Positions 33,940 to 41,600 of a stretch of DNA of 58,132 bases are shown here, in pieces. The notes beneath the pieces were generated by a model. It made no database searches. It had not been told where the DNA came from and saw nothing but the letters and a program-made list of their open reading frames with translations. This DNA comes from Jatrophihabitans_A sp035248685. GTDB lineage: Bacteria; Actinomycetota; Actinomycetes; Mycobacteriales; Jatrophihabitantaceae. The translations under genes and the position numbers were made by a program. How positions within the stretch are numbered: the first letter of the stretch is position 1; each line of letters begins with the position of its first letter. The DNA lies in contig DATFHF010000025.1 in assembly GCA_035248685.1 (NCBI GenBank), positions 1-58,132 of the forward strand, in the 5' to 3' direction.

Positions 33940-33967
33940 GCGGGGGCGACTCTGCGGGAGGAGTTTT
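33940..33967 (+). promoter_or_regulatory. GNRA-capped hairpin at the start of secreted paralogue 2
   Basis: GCGGGG (33940-33945), loop GCGA, CTCTGC (33950-33955) pair with two G-U wobbles, followed by GGGAGGAG and ATG 33969. Base changes relative to the first copy keep the stem and keep a GNRA loop, here in non-coding DNA. Confidence 0.6.
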
Positions 33968-33968
33968 G

Positions 33969-34403
33969 ATGAAAGCCAACAGGATGAAGGCGGTCGTGCT
34001 GGCCGGTGGCGCGGCGGTCGCGGTGCTGGGCTCGTCCGCACCAGCGCTGGCGTTCGACTCCGGTGGCCTGCATCTGGAGGTCACGCCGCTGTCACCGGCC
34101 ACCCTGGTCGCCCGCGGCGCCGCGGTGGACGTCCCGATCGATGTCGAGTGCAACGGGGATTTCGCCGACATGCACGTGGAGGTAGACGAACAGGTCGGTG
34201 GGCAACTCGCGACCGGCCAGACCGACGTCTCGGTTACCTGCACCGGTGCTCACGAAACGCTGCTGGTCCGGGTCACCGCCAGCCTCGGCAACAGGCCGTT
34301 CAGCAAGGGACAGGCGGTGGTTACCGCACAGCTCTTCAGCTGCACGTTCACCGGCATCTGCGGTCAGCCGGTGAACAGCGTCACGGTCCAGGTCACCAAG
34401 TAG
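33969..34403 (+). CDS. Small secreted four-cysteine protein, paralogue 2
   Basis: 144 residues, function unknown. Signal peptide (MKANRMKAVVLAGGAAVAVLG..., cleavage probably after APALA), then a mature domain colinear with paralogue 1: GGLHLEVTPLSP, RGAAVDVPIDVECN, GGQLATGQTDVSVTC, FSKGQAVVTAQLFSC, ICGQPVNSVTVQVTK. All four cysteines are conserved. Signal peptide, strand pattern and leader hairpin are shared, while surface residues in the middle (DMHVEVDEQ versus DLTLQLTER) have diverged. Confidence 0.8.
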   Translation: MKANRMKAVVLAGGAAVAVLGSSAPALAFDSGGLHLEVTPLSPATLVARGAAVDVPIDVECNGDFADMHVEVDEQVGGQLATGQTDVSVTCTGAHETLLVRVTASLGNRPFSKGQAVVTAQLFSCTFTGICGQPVNSVTVQVTK

Positions 34404-34419
34404 CCCTCGCCGGCTGAGC

Positions 34420-34707
34420 TCAGCCGAGGTCGGCGAAATGCTCGACCCGCGGCGGGGTCGCGAAGAACTGCCCGATCCCGCCGCGCCAGGTCGTGAACCG
34501 GTCGGAGTCCCGGAAGGCAAGGTGTGCCTCGACCGATTCCCATTCCACCAGCAGCACAAACCGGTTCGGCGTCTCGATGCCCTGCGTCATCCGCATGTTC
34601 AAGCAGCCGGGCGAGTGTAGGACGGCCTGCCGCACCCGCTGGTAACCGGCCGCGAACGCCTGCTCGGTACCGGGCTGTACGTCGAAGAGTGCAACTTCCA
34701 GGACCAT
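34420..34707 (-). CDS. Antibiotic biosynthesis monooxygenase (ABM) domain protein
   Basis: 95 residues from ATG 34707 (a TTG at 34716 is possible). A single dimeric ferredoxin-like ABM domain: VLEVALFDVQPGTEQAFAAGY, SPGCLNMRMTQGIETPNRFVLLVEWES, FRDSDRFTTWRGGI. Small heme-degrading or quinone-forming oxygenases share this fold, but many act only as binding proteins. Last gene of the hmgA operon, beginning just beyond the fahA stop. This suggests an accessory role in aromatic amino-acid catabolism (inference). Confidence 0.82.
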   Translation of the reverse strand: MVLEVALFDVQPGTEQAFAAGYQRVRQAVLHSPGCLNMRMTQGIETPNRFVLLVEWESVEAHLAFRDSDRFTTWRGGIGQFFATPPRVEHFADLG

Positions 34708-34712
34708 GCCGA

Positions 34713-35921
34713 TCAACCCGCCAGCGCCGGAAGGATCCGGCCTACCACCTCGGCAATGCCCACCCGGCTGCCGTCCGGGCCCGGTCCGGTGGCGGTGATC
34801 GAGACCTCGTCACCATCGGCCAGGAAGCTGCGGGTGCTGCCGTCGGCCAGAGTGAGCGGTTCCGACCCGGACCAGCTCAACTCCAACAGGCAGCCGCGCT
34901 GCCCCCGTTCCGGCCCGCTGACCGTCCCGGAGGCGAACAGATCGCCGGGACGAAGGCTGGCCCCGTTGACCGTCAGGTGGGCGAGCATCTGCGCCGCGGT
35001 CCAATACATCGTGGCGAACGGTGGCTCGGAGATCAGTTCGCCGTTGAGCCGGACCGCCAGGGCTAGGTCGAGGTTCCACGAGTCGCCGGCGTCGTCCAGG
35101 TAGGGCAGCGGTGGCGGATCCCTTGGCACCGCCGGCACCCGGCAGGATTGCAGTGCGCTGAGCGGGGTGATCCAGGCCGAGATCGAGGTGGCGAACGACT
35201 TGCCCAGGAACGGCCCCAGCGGCACGTACTCCCAAGCCTGGATGTCGCGGGCCGACCAGTCGTTGAGCAGCACCACGCCGAACACGTGCCCTTCGAAGTC
35301 ACCGATCGGCACCGGCGTGCCCTGCGCAGAGCCGGTGCCGACCACGAAGCCCAGCTCCGCCTCGATGTCCAACCGCTGGGACGGGCCGAACTCCACCGCC
35401 TCGCCGACCTTGCGTTGCCCACACGGCCGGCGTACATCGCTGCCGCTCACCACCACGGTGCCGGCCCGGCCGTGATAGCCGATCGGCAGGTGCTTCCAGT
35501 TCGGGGTGAGCGGCGGCGCCCCGGGCCGGAACATCTGCCCGACATTGCTGGCATGGTGCTCGGAGGCGTAGAAGTCCACGTAGTCGGCGACCGTGAACGG
35601 CAGCACGGTCGGCAAGCCGGCCAGCGGCAGCAGCTGAGGTTCGAGCTGCTCGCGGTAGCGTTCGTCGGTCAACCACTCGGTGATCGCGGCCCGTACCTCG
35701 GCCCATACCGGCGGTCCGGCGGACAGCAACCGATCCAGCGTCGGTGCCTCGAACAGCGGCGCCCGCTGCCGGAGTAGGGCCGCGGTCACCGGGCCGAGCA
35801 GCAGTGCCCGGTCGCCGATCCGGACCGCGGGCTGCGGATCGCCGCCGGGCGGCCGCACCACCCCGTACGGCAGGGTGTTGAGACCGAACGGGTCCGTCGG
35901 CGCCAACTCCAACCAGCTCAC
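34713..35921 (-). CDS. fahA: Fumarylacetoacetase
   Basis: 402 residues from GTG 35921, which overlaps the preceding stop (GTGA). A longer frame upstream is the shadow of the neighbouring gene. It hydrolyses fumarylacetoacetate to fumarate and acetoacetate, the last step of tyrosine degradation. Seen: N-terminal domain NTLPYGVVRPPG; catalytic domain with DFYASEHHASNVGQMFRP, KHLPIGYHGRAGTVVVSG, DIEAELGFVVGTG (metal-binding Asp and Glu), VLLNDWSARDIQAWEYVPLGPFLGKSF and the glycine-rich GDLFASGTVSGP near the C terminus. Confidence 0.95.
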   Translation of the reverse strand: MSWLELAPTDPFGLNTLPYGVVRPPGGDPQPAVRIGDRALLLGPVTAALLRQRAPLFEAPTLDRLLSAGPPVWAEVRAAITEWLTDERYREQLEPQLLPLAGLPTVLPFTVADYVDFYASEHHASNVGQMFRPGAPPLTPNWKHLPIGYHGRAGTVVVSGSDVRRPCGQRKVGEAVEFGPSQRLDIEAELGFVVGTGSAQGTPVPIGDFEGHVFGVVLLNDWSARDIQAWEYVPLGPFLGKSFATSISAWITPLSALQSCRVPAVPRDPPPLPYLDDAGDSWNLDLALAVRLNGELISEPPFATMYWTAAQMLAHLTVNGASLRPGDLFASGTVSGPERGQRGCLLELSWSGSEPLTLADGSTRSFLADGDEVSITATGPGPDGSRVGIAEVVGRILPALAG

Positions 35922-36751
35922 CGAGCACCGACCAGGCCCAGCAGCTGAAGATCGGCCAGCGGCTCGGCGACGCTGCACGTGCCGATCGAGCGCAGCTGCC
36001 CGCGGATAGCGGTCACCTCGGCCGTCGACAAGGCACCGGTCCGCTTGGCGACGATGTCCGGATCCTCGATCACCAGCTGTTCGACGGGGTCGGTGCCGGC
36101 CTGGGCGGCCGCCACCGCCAGCAGCACGTTGAGGAAGCCGTGGTGGATCAAGCCGGTGGCCGGATCGGTATGCCGCACCGCATGGTGCAAGCCGGCGGTG
36201 CACTTGAACGGCAGCTGGGCCGCGACCGCCGTCCACACCGCTTCGGCCAGCGCCTGCGGGCTGGGAAACGCCGCCTGGGTGGTGCCGCCGGTGCGCAGCT
36301 TCAGCGCGATGCCGGTCTCGGCCAGCCGGCCGGCCACCGTCGGGGTCAGTTCGGCGGCGGGCAGCTCGGCGAAGACACCCACCCCGTCGGCGACCAGTTC
36401 GGCCAGGGTCGGCACGGCGTTCGCTGGCAGCTCGACCGGCACCGGCAGCTCCACCGACAGCAGCTCGATCGCGGGGAGCGACCGGGCCGTCCGGACCGCC
36501 TCGGCCAGCGCGTCCAGGCCGTCCGGGACGGTCACCGATACCCGGAGCGGCCGGCCGGCGCCGGCCCGTCCCAGCTCGGCATTCAGCTCAGCCAGCCGGC
36601 CGGCCGGGCAGATGAACCTGCCTACCAGGTCGGCATACCAGGCAGACTCGAGCGCCAGCTGGCCGGCCACCGCCTCCGGCATCGGGGCATTGCCCGGTGG
36701 AAACAGCGCGGCGTCGTCAAACAGGCCGTGCAGCAAAGGTGGAAAGGTCAT
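35918..36751 (-). CDS. Uncharacterised conserved protein of the homogentisate operon
   Basis: 277 residues, no assigned function that I know. Conserved-looking blocks are LLHGLFDDAALFPPGNAPMPEAVA at the N terminus (which recurs, as I recall, in actinobacterial proteins near hmgA), FICPAGRLAELNAEL, GIALKLRTGGTTQAAFP, LPFKCTAGLHHAVRH and HHGFLNVLLAVAAA. Alternating strand and helix with LKLRTGG and FKCTAGLHH suggests a TIM-barrel-like enzyme with lysine, cysteine and histidines as candidate active-site residues. ATG overlaps the hmgA stop and its stop overlaps the fahA start, so it is locked into the pathway operon. It could fill the missing maleylacetoacetate isomerase step or serve in regulation. 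Confidence 0.75.
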   Translation of the reverse strand: MTFPPLLHGLFDDAALFPPGNAPMPEAVAGQLALESAWYADLVGRFICPAGRLAELNAELGRAGAGRPLRVSVTVPDGLDALAEAVRTARSLPAIELLSVELPVPVELPANAVPTLAELVADGVGVFAELPAAELTPTVAGRLAETGIALKLRTGGTTQAAFPSPQALAEAVWTAVAAQLPFKCTAGLHHAVRHTDPATGLIHHGFLNVLLAVAAAQAGTDPVEQLVIEDPDIVAKRTGALSTAEVTAIRGQLRSIGTCSVAEPLADLQLLGLVGAR

Positions 36752-37965
36752 GCACGGTCACCGGTGCCGGACGACCAGCTCCAGGCGTACTTGCCGTCAT
36801 CAGCCGCGGTGCCGCCCTCGCCGAACTCCAGCGGACGGAAGGTATCCACCATGACGGCCAGCTCGTCGAACCGGTCGACGCCGATGCTTGCCTCGTAAGC
36901 GCCCGGCTGCGGGCCGTGCGAGTGACCGCCGGGGTGCAGCGAGATCGAACCGGGCCCGATACCCGAACCCTTGCGGGCCTCGTAGTTGCCGGCGACGTAG
37001 AACATCACCTCGTCGGAGTCGACGTTGGAGTGGTAGTAGGGCACCGGGATCGACAACGGGTGGTAATCCACCTTGCGCGGCACGAAGTTGCAGATCACGA
37101 AGTTGGTGCCTTCGAACACCTGGTGCACCGGCGGCGGCTGGTGGATCCGTCCGGTAATCGGTTCGAAATCGGCAACGTTGAAGGCGTACGGGTACAGGCA
37201 GCCGTCCCAACCGACCACGTCCAGCGGGTGGTGCGGCAGCTCGTGCACGGTACCGCCGATGCCACCGGCCGCGGCCGGGGCTCGGTGCTTGATGTAGACC
37301 TCGGTCGGCTGGTCGGCTTCGGCGGCGTCGGCCAGCAGCGGTTCGGCCGGGGCTCGCAGGTCCCGCTCGCAGTACGGCGCGTGCTCCAGCAGCTGGCCGA
37401 ACTTGGACAGGTAGCGCCGGGGCGAGCTGATGTGCGAGTTCGCCTCGATGCAGTAAAGCCGAACCGGTTCGTCGCCGGTCGGCAGCCAGCGGTGGGTGGT
37501 GGCCCGCGGCAGGATCAGGTAGTCGCCGGACCCGACCTCGATCTCGCCGAACACGGTCTGCACGGTCGCGGCGCCGTCCTGGACGAAGACGCATTCGTCG
37601 CCGATCGCGTTGCGGTAGAAGGGTGATGGGCTGCTGGCCACCACGTAGCCGATCCGGACATCGGCGTTGCCGAGCACCAGCCGGCGCCCGGTCACCGGGT
37701 CGACCTTGGCCGGATCGTCGAACAGCTCGGGCAGCCGCAGATGGGCCGGTCGCAACGGCAAGTTGGCGACCGTGGCCTGGTCGGGCAGCTGCCAATGCGA
37801 CACCCGGCTGATCGCGGACGGCAGGTTGCGGTGATAGAGCAGCGAGGAGTCGGAGAAGAAGCCCTCCTCGCCCATCAGCTCCTCGTAGTAGAGCTTGCCC
37901 TCGGCATCGCGATGCTGGGTGTGCCGCTTGGGCGGCACCGTTCCCGCGCTGCGGTAGTAGGCCAT
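36748..37965 (-). CDS. hmgA: Homogentisate 1,2-dioxygenase
   Basis: 405 residues. Fe(II) enzyme that opens the ring of homogentisate to maleylacetoacetate. Cupin-type metal region with ATTHRWLPTGDEPVRLYCIEANSHI, VVGWDGCLYPYAFNVADFEPI, NFVPRKVDYHPLSIPVPYYHSNVDSDEVMFYVAGNYEAR (His and Glu ligands) and SISLHPGGHSHGPQPG (His ligand). ATG 37965 has AAGGGAG 7 nt upstream. First gene of hmgA - unknown - fahA - ABM; all junctions overlap or nearly so. An inverted repeat at 38001-38033 may control it. Confidence 0.95.
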   Translation of the reverse strand: MAYYRSAGTVPPKRHTQHRDAEGKLYYEELMGEEGFFSDSSLLYHRNLPSAISRVSHWQLPDQATVANLPLRPAHLRLPELFDDPAKVDPVTGRRLVLGNADVRIGYVVASSPSPFYRNAIGDECVFVQDGAATVQTVFGEIEVGSGDYLILPRATTHRWLPTGDEPVRLYCIEANSHISSPRRYLSKFGQLLEHAPYCERDLRAPAEPLLADAAEADQPTEVYIKHRAPAAAGGIGGTVHELPHHPLDVVGWDGCLYPYAFNVADFEPITGRIHQPPPVHQVFEGTNFVICNFVPRKVDYHPLSIPVPYYHSNVDSDEVMFYVAGNYEARKGSGIGPGSISLHPGGHSHGPQPGAYEASIGVDRFDELAVMVDTFRPLEFGEGGTAADDGKYAWSWSSGTGDRA

Positions 37966-38000
37966 TGCCGGACTCCCTTGACTGGCGCTGACAGAGCCCC

Positions 38001-38033
38001 TTCGGTACGGCTCGCACTGCCGACGGTACCGAA
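38001..38033. promoter_or_regulatory. Inverted repeat upstream of hmgA
   Basis: TTCGGTAC (38001-38008) and GTACCGAA (38026-38033) are a perfect 8-bp inverted repeat with a 17-nt spacer, 36 nt upstream of the hmgA ATG. A candidate operator for an IclR- or MarR-type aromatic regulator; no regulator gene is adjacent. Confidence 0.5.
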
Positions 38034-38122
38034 ACTCGGCCGCGGAGTTCAGCTCGGACGGCCGGGGCGAAAGCCGCGGAGAAGTACCGCACGGCAGAGA
38101 ATGCCGGCCGGCGGAGGATCAC

Positions 38123-38128
38123 TAGGCT
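38123..38128 (+). promoter_or_regulatory. Candidate -10 box, leaderless flavin reductase gene
   Basis: TAGGCT, 7 nt before GTG 38136. A GGAGG exists but is about 20 nt from the start, too far to serve as Shine-Dalgarno. Confidence 0.42.
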
Positions 38129-38135
38129 GGCTGGG

Positions 38136-38687
38136 GTGAGCATCCAGGACGGCAGCATCCCGGGAGGCAGGGGACGTCCGGCGCTGGCCGGGCCGAACGC
38201 CGACACCTTCCGGCACGTGCTGGGCCACTACCCGACCGGGGTGGCGGTGGTCACCGCGCAGACGCCGGACGGCCCGGCCGGGATGGCCATGAACTCGTTC
38301 ACCTCGCTGTCCATGCACCCGCCACTGGTGCTGTTCTGCCCGGCCAGCTCGTCCACCACCTGGCCACTGCTGCGCGAGGTCGGCACGCTGGCGATCAACG
38401 TGCTGTCGGCCGGGCAGGAGGCGGTCAGCCGTGCCTTCGCGGCGCGCACCGGCGACCGGTTCAGCGGCATCAGCTGGTCACCCGGCGGCAACGGTGCTCC
38501 GCTGCTCGACGATGCGCTGGGATGGTTGGAATGCACCGTGCAGGCCGAGTATCCGGCCGGTGATCACACCGTGGTGATCGCGGCCATCGACCTGATGGGC
38601 GTGCACGACGCGATCGCCGACCCGCTGGTGTTCTTCCGCGGTTCCTACTTCGCCGGGTTGCCGGAGGCCGCCGAAGCCGAGGATTGA
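38136..38687 (+). CDS. Flavin reductase-like, FMN-binding split-barrel protein
   Basis: 183 residues. Typical of reductase components of two-component flavin monooxygenases (HsaB/HpaC type): FRHVLGHYPTGVAVVTAQTPDGPAGMAMNSFTSLSMHPPLVLFCPA (flavin site) and LINVL-like LAINVLSAGQEAVSRAFA, GDHTVVIAAIDLMG, PLVFFRGSYFAGL. It supplies reduced flavin to a partner oxygenase that is not in view. Its 3' end overlaps the convergent hrpA gene by 43 nt. Confidence 0.87.
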   Translation: MSIQDGSIPGGRGRPALAGPNADTFRHVLGHYPTGVAVVTAQTPDGPAGMAMNSFTSLSMHPPLVLFCPASSSTTWPLLREVGTLAINVLSAGQEAVSRAFAARTGDRFSGISWSPGGNGAPLLDDALGWLECTVQAEYPAGDHTVVIAAIDLMGVHDAIADPLVFFRGSYFAGLPEAAEAED

Positions 38688-41600
38688 GGCCCGCCGGCGG
38701 CCGCGTCCTCGAGGTGGTCCATCGCGTGCTGGATCCGGCGCAGCGACACCGGGTAGGCGGTACCGAGCTTCTGCGCGAACAGGCTGACCCGGAACTCCTC
38801 GATCATCCAGCGCAGGCCGGCCAGCTGTTCCGGATCCACCCGGTCGGCCAGCTTGGTTCGCAGCTCGTCCAGATCCCGTAGCGCCACTTCGACCTGCGCC
38901 TGCCGGTCCCGGTCCCGCGGCAGGTTGGCGGCCGCGTCGTCCAACCGCTGCGCCATCGCCCGCAGGTAGCGCGGCAGCTGCGGTAGCTGCTCGGCGCCGG
39001 TGTCCAGCACGAAGCCGGGATAGATCAGCTCGTCCAGTTGCCGGTTCAGCTCGGCGACTACCGGCCGCAGCGGCGGGCCGACCGGGACGGCCAGCCGCAC
39101 CTGCACTTCTTGCCGCACGACGATGATCTTCTCCACCACGCGGAGCAGCTCGGCCGCACGGCCGACTAGGTCGGCACCGACCGCCTGGCGTAGGGCGTGG
39201 AAGTCGGCCCGTCGCCAGGCCGGTCCGCCGGCTGCCCGCAGTCCGCTGTCCACCGCGGCGGCGACGCAGTCGGCCAGCAGCGCGCCGGGGGAGCCGTGCG
39301 GGGCCCGGCTGAGGGTCAGCCGCTGTCGCTGGTCGAGCCCGCGAATGAGCTGCTTGACCGGCGACGGCAGGGTGTTGATGAGCAGCCGCCGGGTGCCGGC
39401 CCAGTGCGAGCGGCGCTGGTCAACCGGGTTGTCGAACACCCGCACCGCGACCGTGCCGTCCTCGTCGGTCAGCGCCGGGTAGCCGGTGAGGACGATGCCG
39501 GTGCGGCCGGCGGCCGGCAGCTCGCGCCGCACGATCTCGGGCAGCTCGTCGAAGTCCCAGTCGGTCAGCCGGTCCCGGGCCAGGTCGGCGGTGACGCTCT
39601 GCACGGTGGCGGTCACCGCGGGCGCGAACCGCCGGCGCAGCGCGCCCAGGTCCTTGCCCTGGCCGAGCACCGCACCGGTCGGATCCAGGATCTGGTAGGT
39701 CGGTCGCAGGTGTTCGGGCAGCCGGTCCAGCTGCCAGGCGTCGGCCGGCAACTGGATGCCAAGCCGACCGAGTTCGGCGCTCAGGATGTCGGTGAGGTGC
39801 TCGGTGGAACCGGCCGGTTCGTCCGGCAACGCCGCCGCCAGCGCGGCCGCGGTTTGCGGGACGGGCACCACCGCCCGGCGCAGCTGCTTGGGCAAGGTGC
39901 GCAGCAGAGCGGTGATGAGCTCCACCCGCAGCCCGGGCACCTGCCAGTCCAGGCCGGCGGCGACCGCATCGTTGAGCAGCGGCAGCGGAATCTGCACCGT
40001 CACCCCGTCGTCGGCCGCACCCGGTTCGAACCGGTAGCTGAGCTCTGCGCTGAAATCACCGACCGTCCAGCGGTCCGGGAACTGCTCGACCGACACATCG
40101 TCGGCCCCGGGCCGCAGCAGCTGCTCGACCGACAGATCGAGCAGGTGTGGGTCGCGCCGGCGGGCCTTCTTCCACCAGGCGTCGAAATGCCGGCCGGACA
40201 CCACCGAGTCCGGAATTCGCTTGTCATAGAAGGCAAAGATCGATTCGTCGTCGATCAGCAGGTCGCGGCGTCGAGCCCGATTCTCCAGCTCGGCAACCTC
40301 GGCCAGCAGTGCCCGGTTGGCCTGGAGGAAGTGCTGCCGGCTGTCCCAGTCACCCTCCACCAACGCGTGCCTGATGAACAGCTCGCGGCACAGTTGCGGG
40401 TCGATGCGGTGGTAGCCGACCTTCCGCCCGACCACCAGCGGCACCCCGTACAGGGTGACCCGTTCCACCGCCAGCACCGCGGCCCGGCGACGTTCCCAGT
40501 GTGGCTCGCTATACGACCGCTTGACCAGGTGCGGCGCCAGTTCCTCGGCCCACTCCGGTTCGATGGCCGCGTTCACCCGTCCCCACAGTCGGGACGTCTC
40601 GACCAGCTCGGCGGCCATCACGAACTGCGGTTGCTTACGGAACAGCGCCGAGCCGGGGAAGATCGCGAACCGCGCGCCGCGCGCGCCCAGGTAATCGCGC
40701 CGGACGCTGTCCTTCTGCCCGATGTGGGACAGCAACCCGGCCAGCAGGCTGCGGTGGATCTGGTCGGTGTCGGTCGGCTGGTCGCCGACGGTGAAGCGCA
40801 TCGATTTCACGATCTGCCGCAGCTGGCCGTGCAGGTCCTGCCATTCCCGGATCCGCAGGTAGTTCAGGTACTCCGCTCGGCACATCCGGCGGAACTGGTT
40901 GGACGAGAGCTGCTGCTGTTGCTCGCGCAGGTGCCGCCACAGGTTCAGGTAAGCCAAGAAGTCCGAGGCCGGGTCGGCGAAGCGAGCATGCTGGGCGTCG
41001 GCGGCTTGCTGGTGCTCGACCGGACGCTCCCGCGGATCCTGGATGGACAGGGCCGCGGCGAGCACCAGAACGTCGCGCAGGCAGCCCCGCTGGTCGGCCT
41101 CCAGGATCATCCGAGCCAACCGGGGATCGACCGGCAGCTGCGAAAGCTGGCGTCCGGAGCCGGTTAGCCGGTTGCGGCCACCCGCCGGCTGCTGGAGAGC
41201 ACCCAGTTCAATGAGCAACGCGATGCCGTCGGCGACCTGCCGAGAGTCCGGCGGGTCGATGAAGCCGAACCGGTCGACCGCGCCGAGATCGAGTGCGGCC
41301 ATCTGAAGGATCACCGACGCGAGGTTGGTCCGCTGGATCTCCGGATCGGTGAACTCCGGCCGCGCGTCGTGGTCTTCGGCCGAGTACAGCCGGATGCAGA
41401 TGCCGTTCGAGGTACGCCCGCAGCGGCCGGCCCGCTGCTTAGCCGATGCCTGCGAGATCGGTTCGATGGGCAGCAGTTGGACCTTGGTGCGCTGGCTATA
41501 CCGGCTGATCCGGGCCGTCCCGGCATCGATGACGTACTTGATGCCGGGCACCGTCAATGAGGTCTCGGCAACGTTGGTGGCCAGCACGATTCGCCGACCG

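Noticed and set aside
39197..41167. 656-codon plus-strand frame inside hrpA
   Set aside because: Antisense shadow; no conserved motif, low-complexity Arg/Gly/Val/Gln composition.
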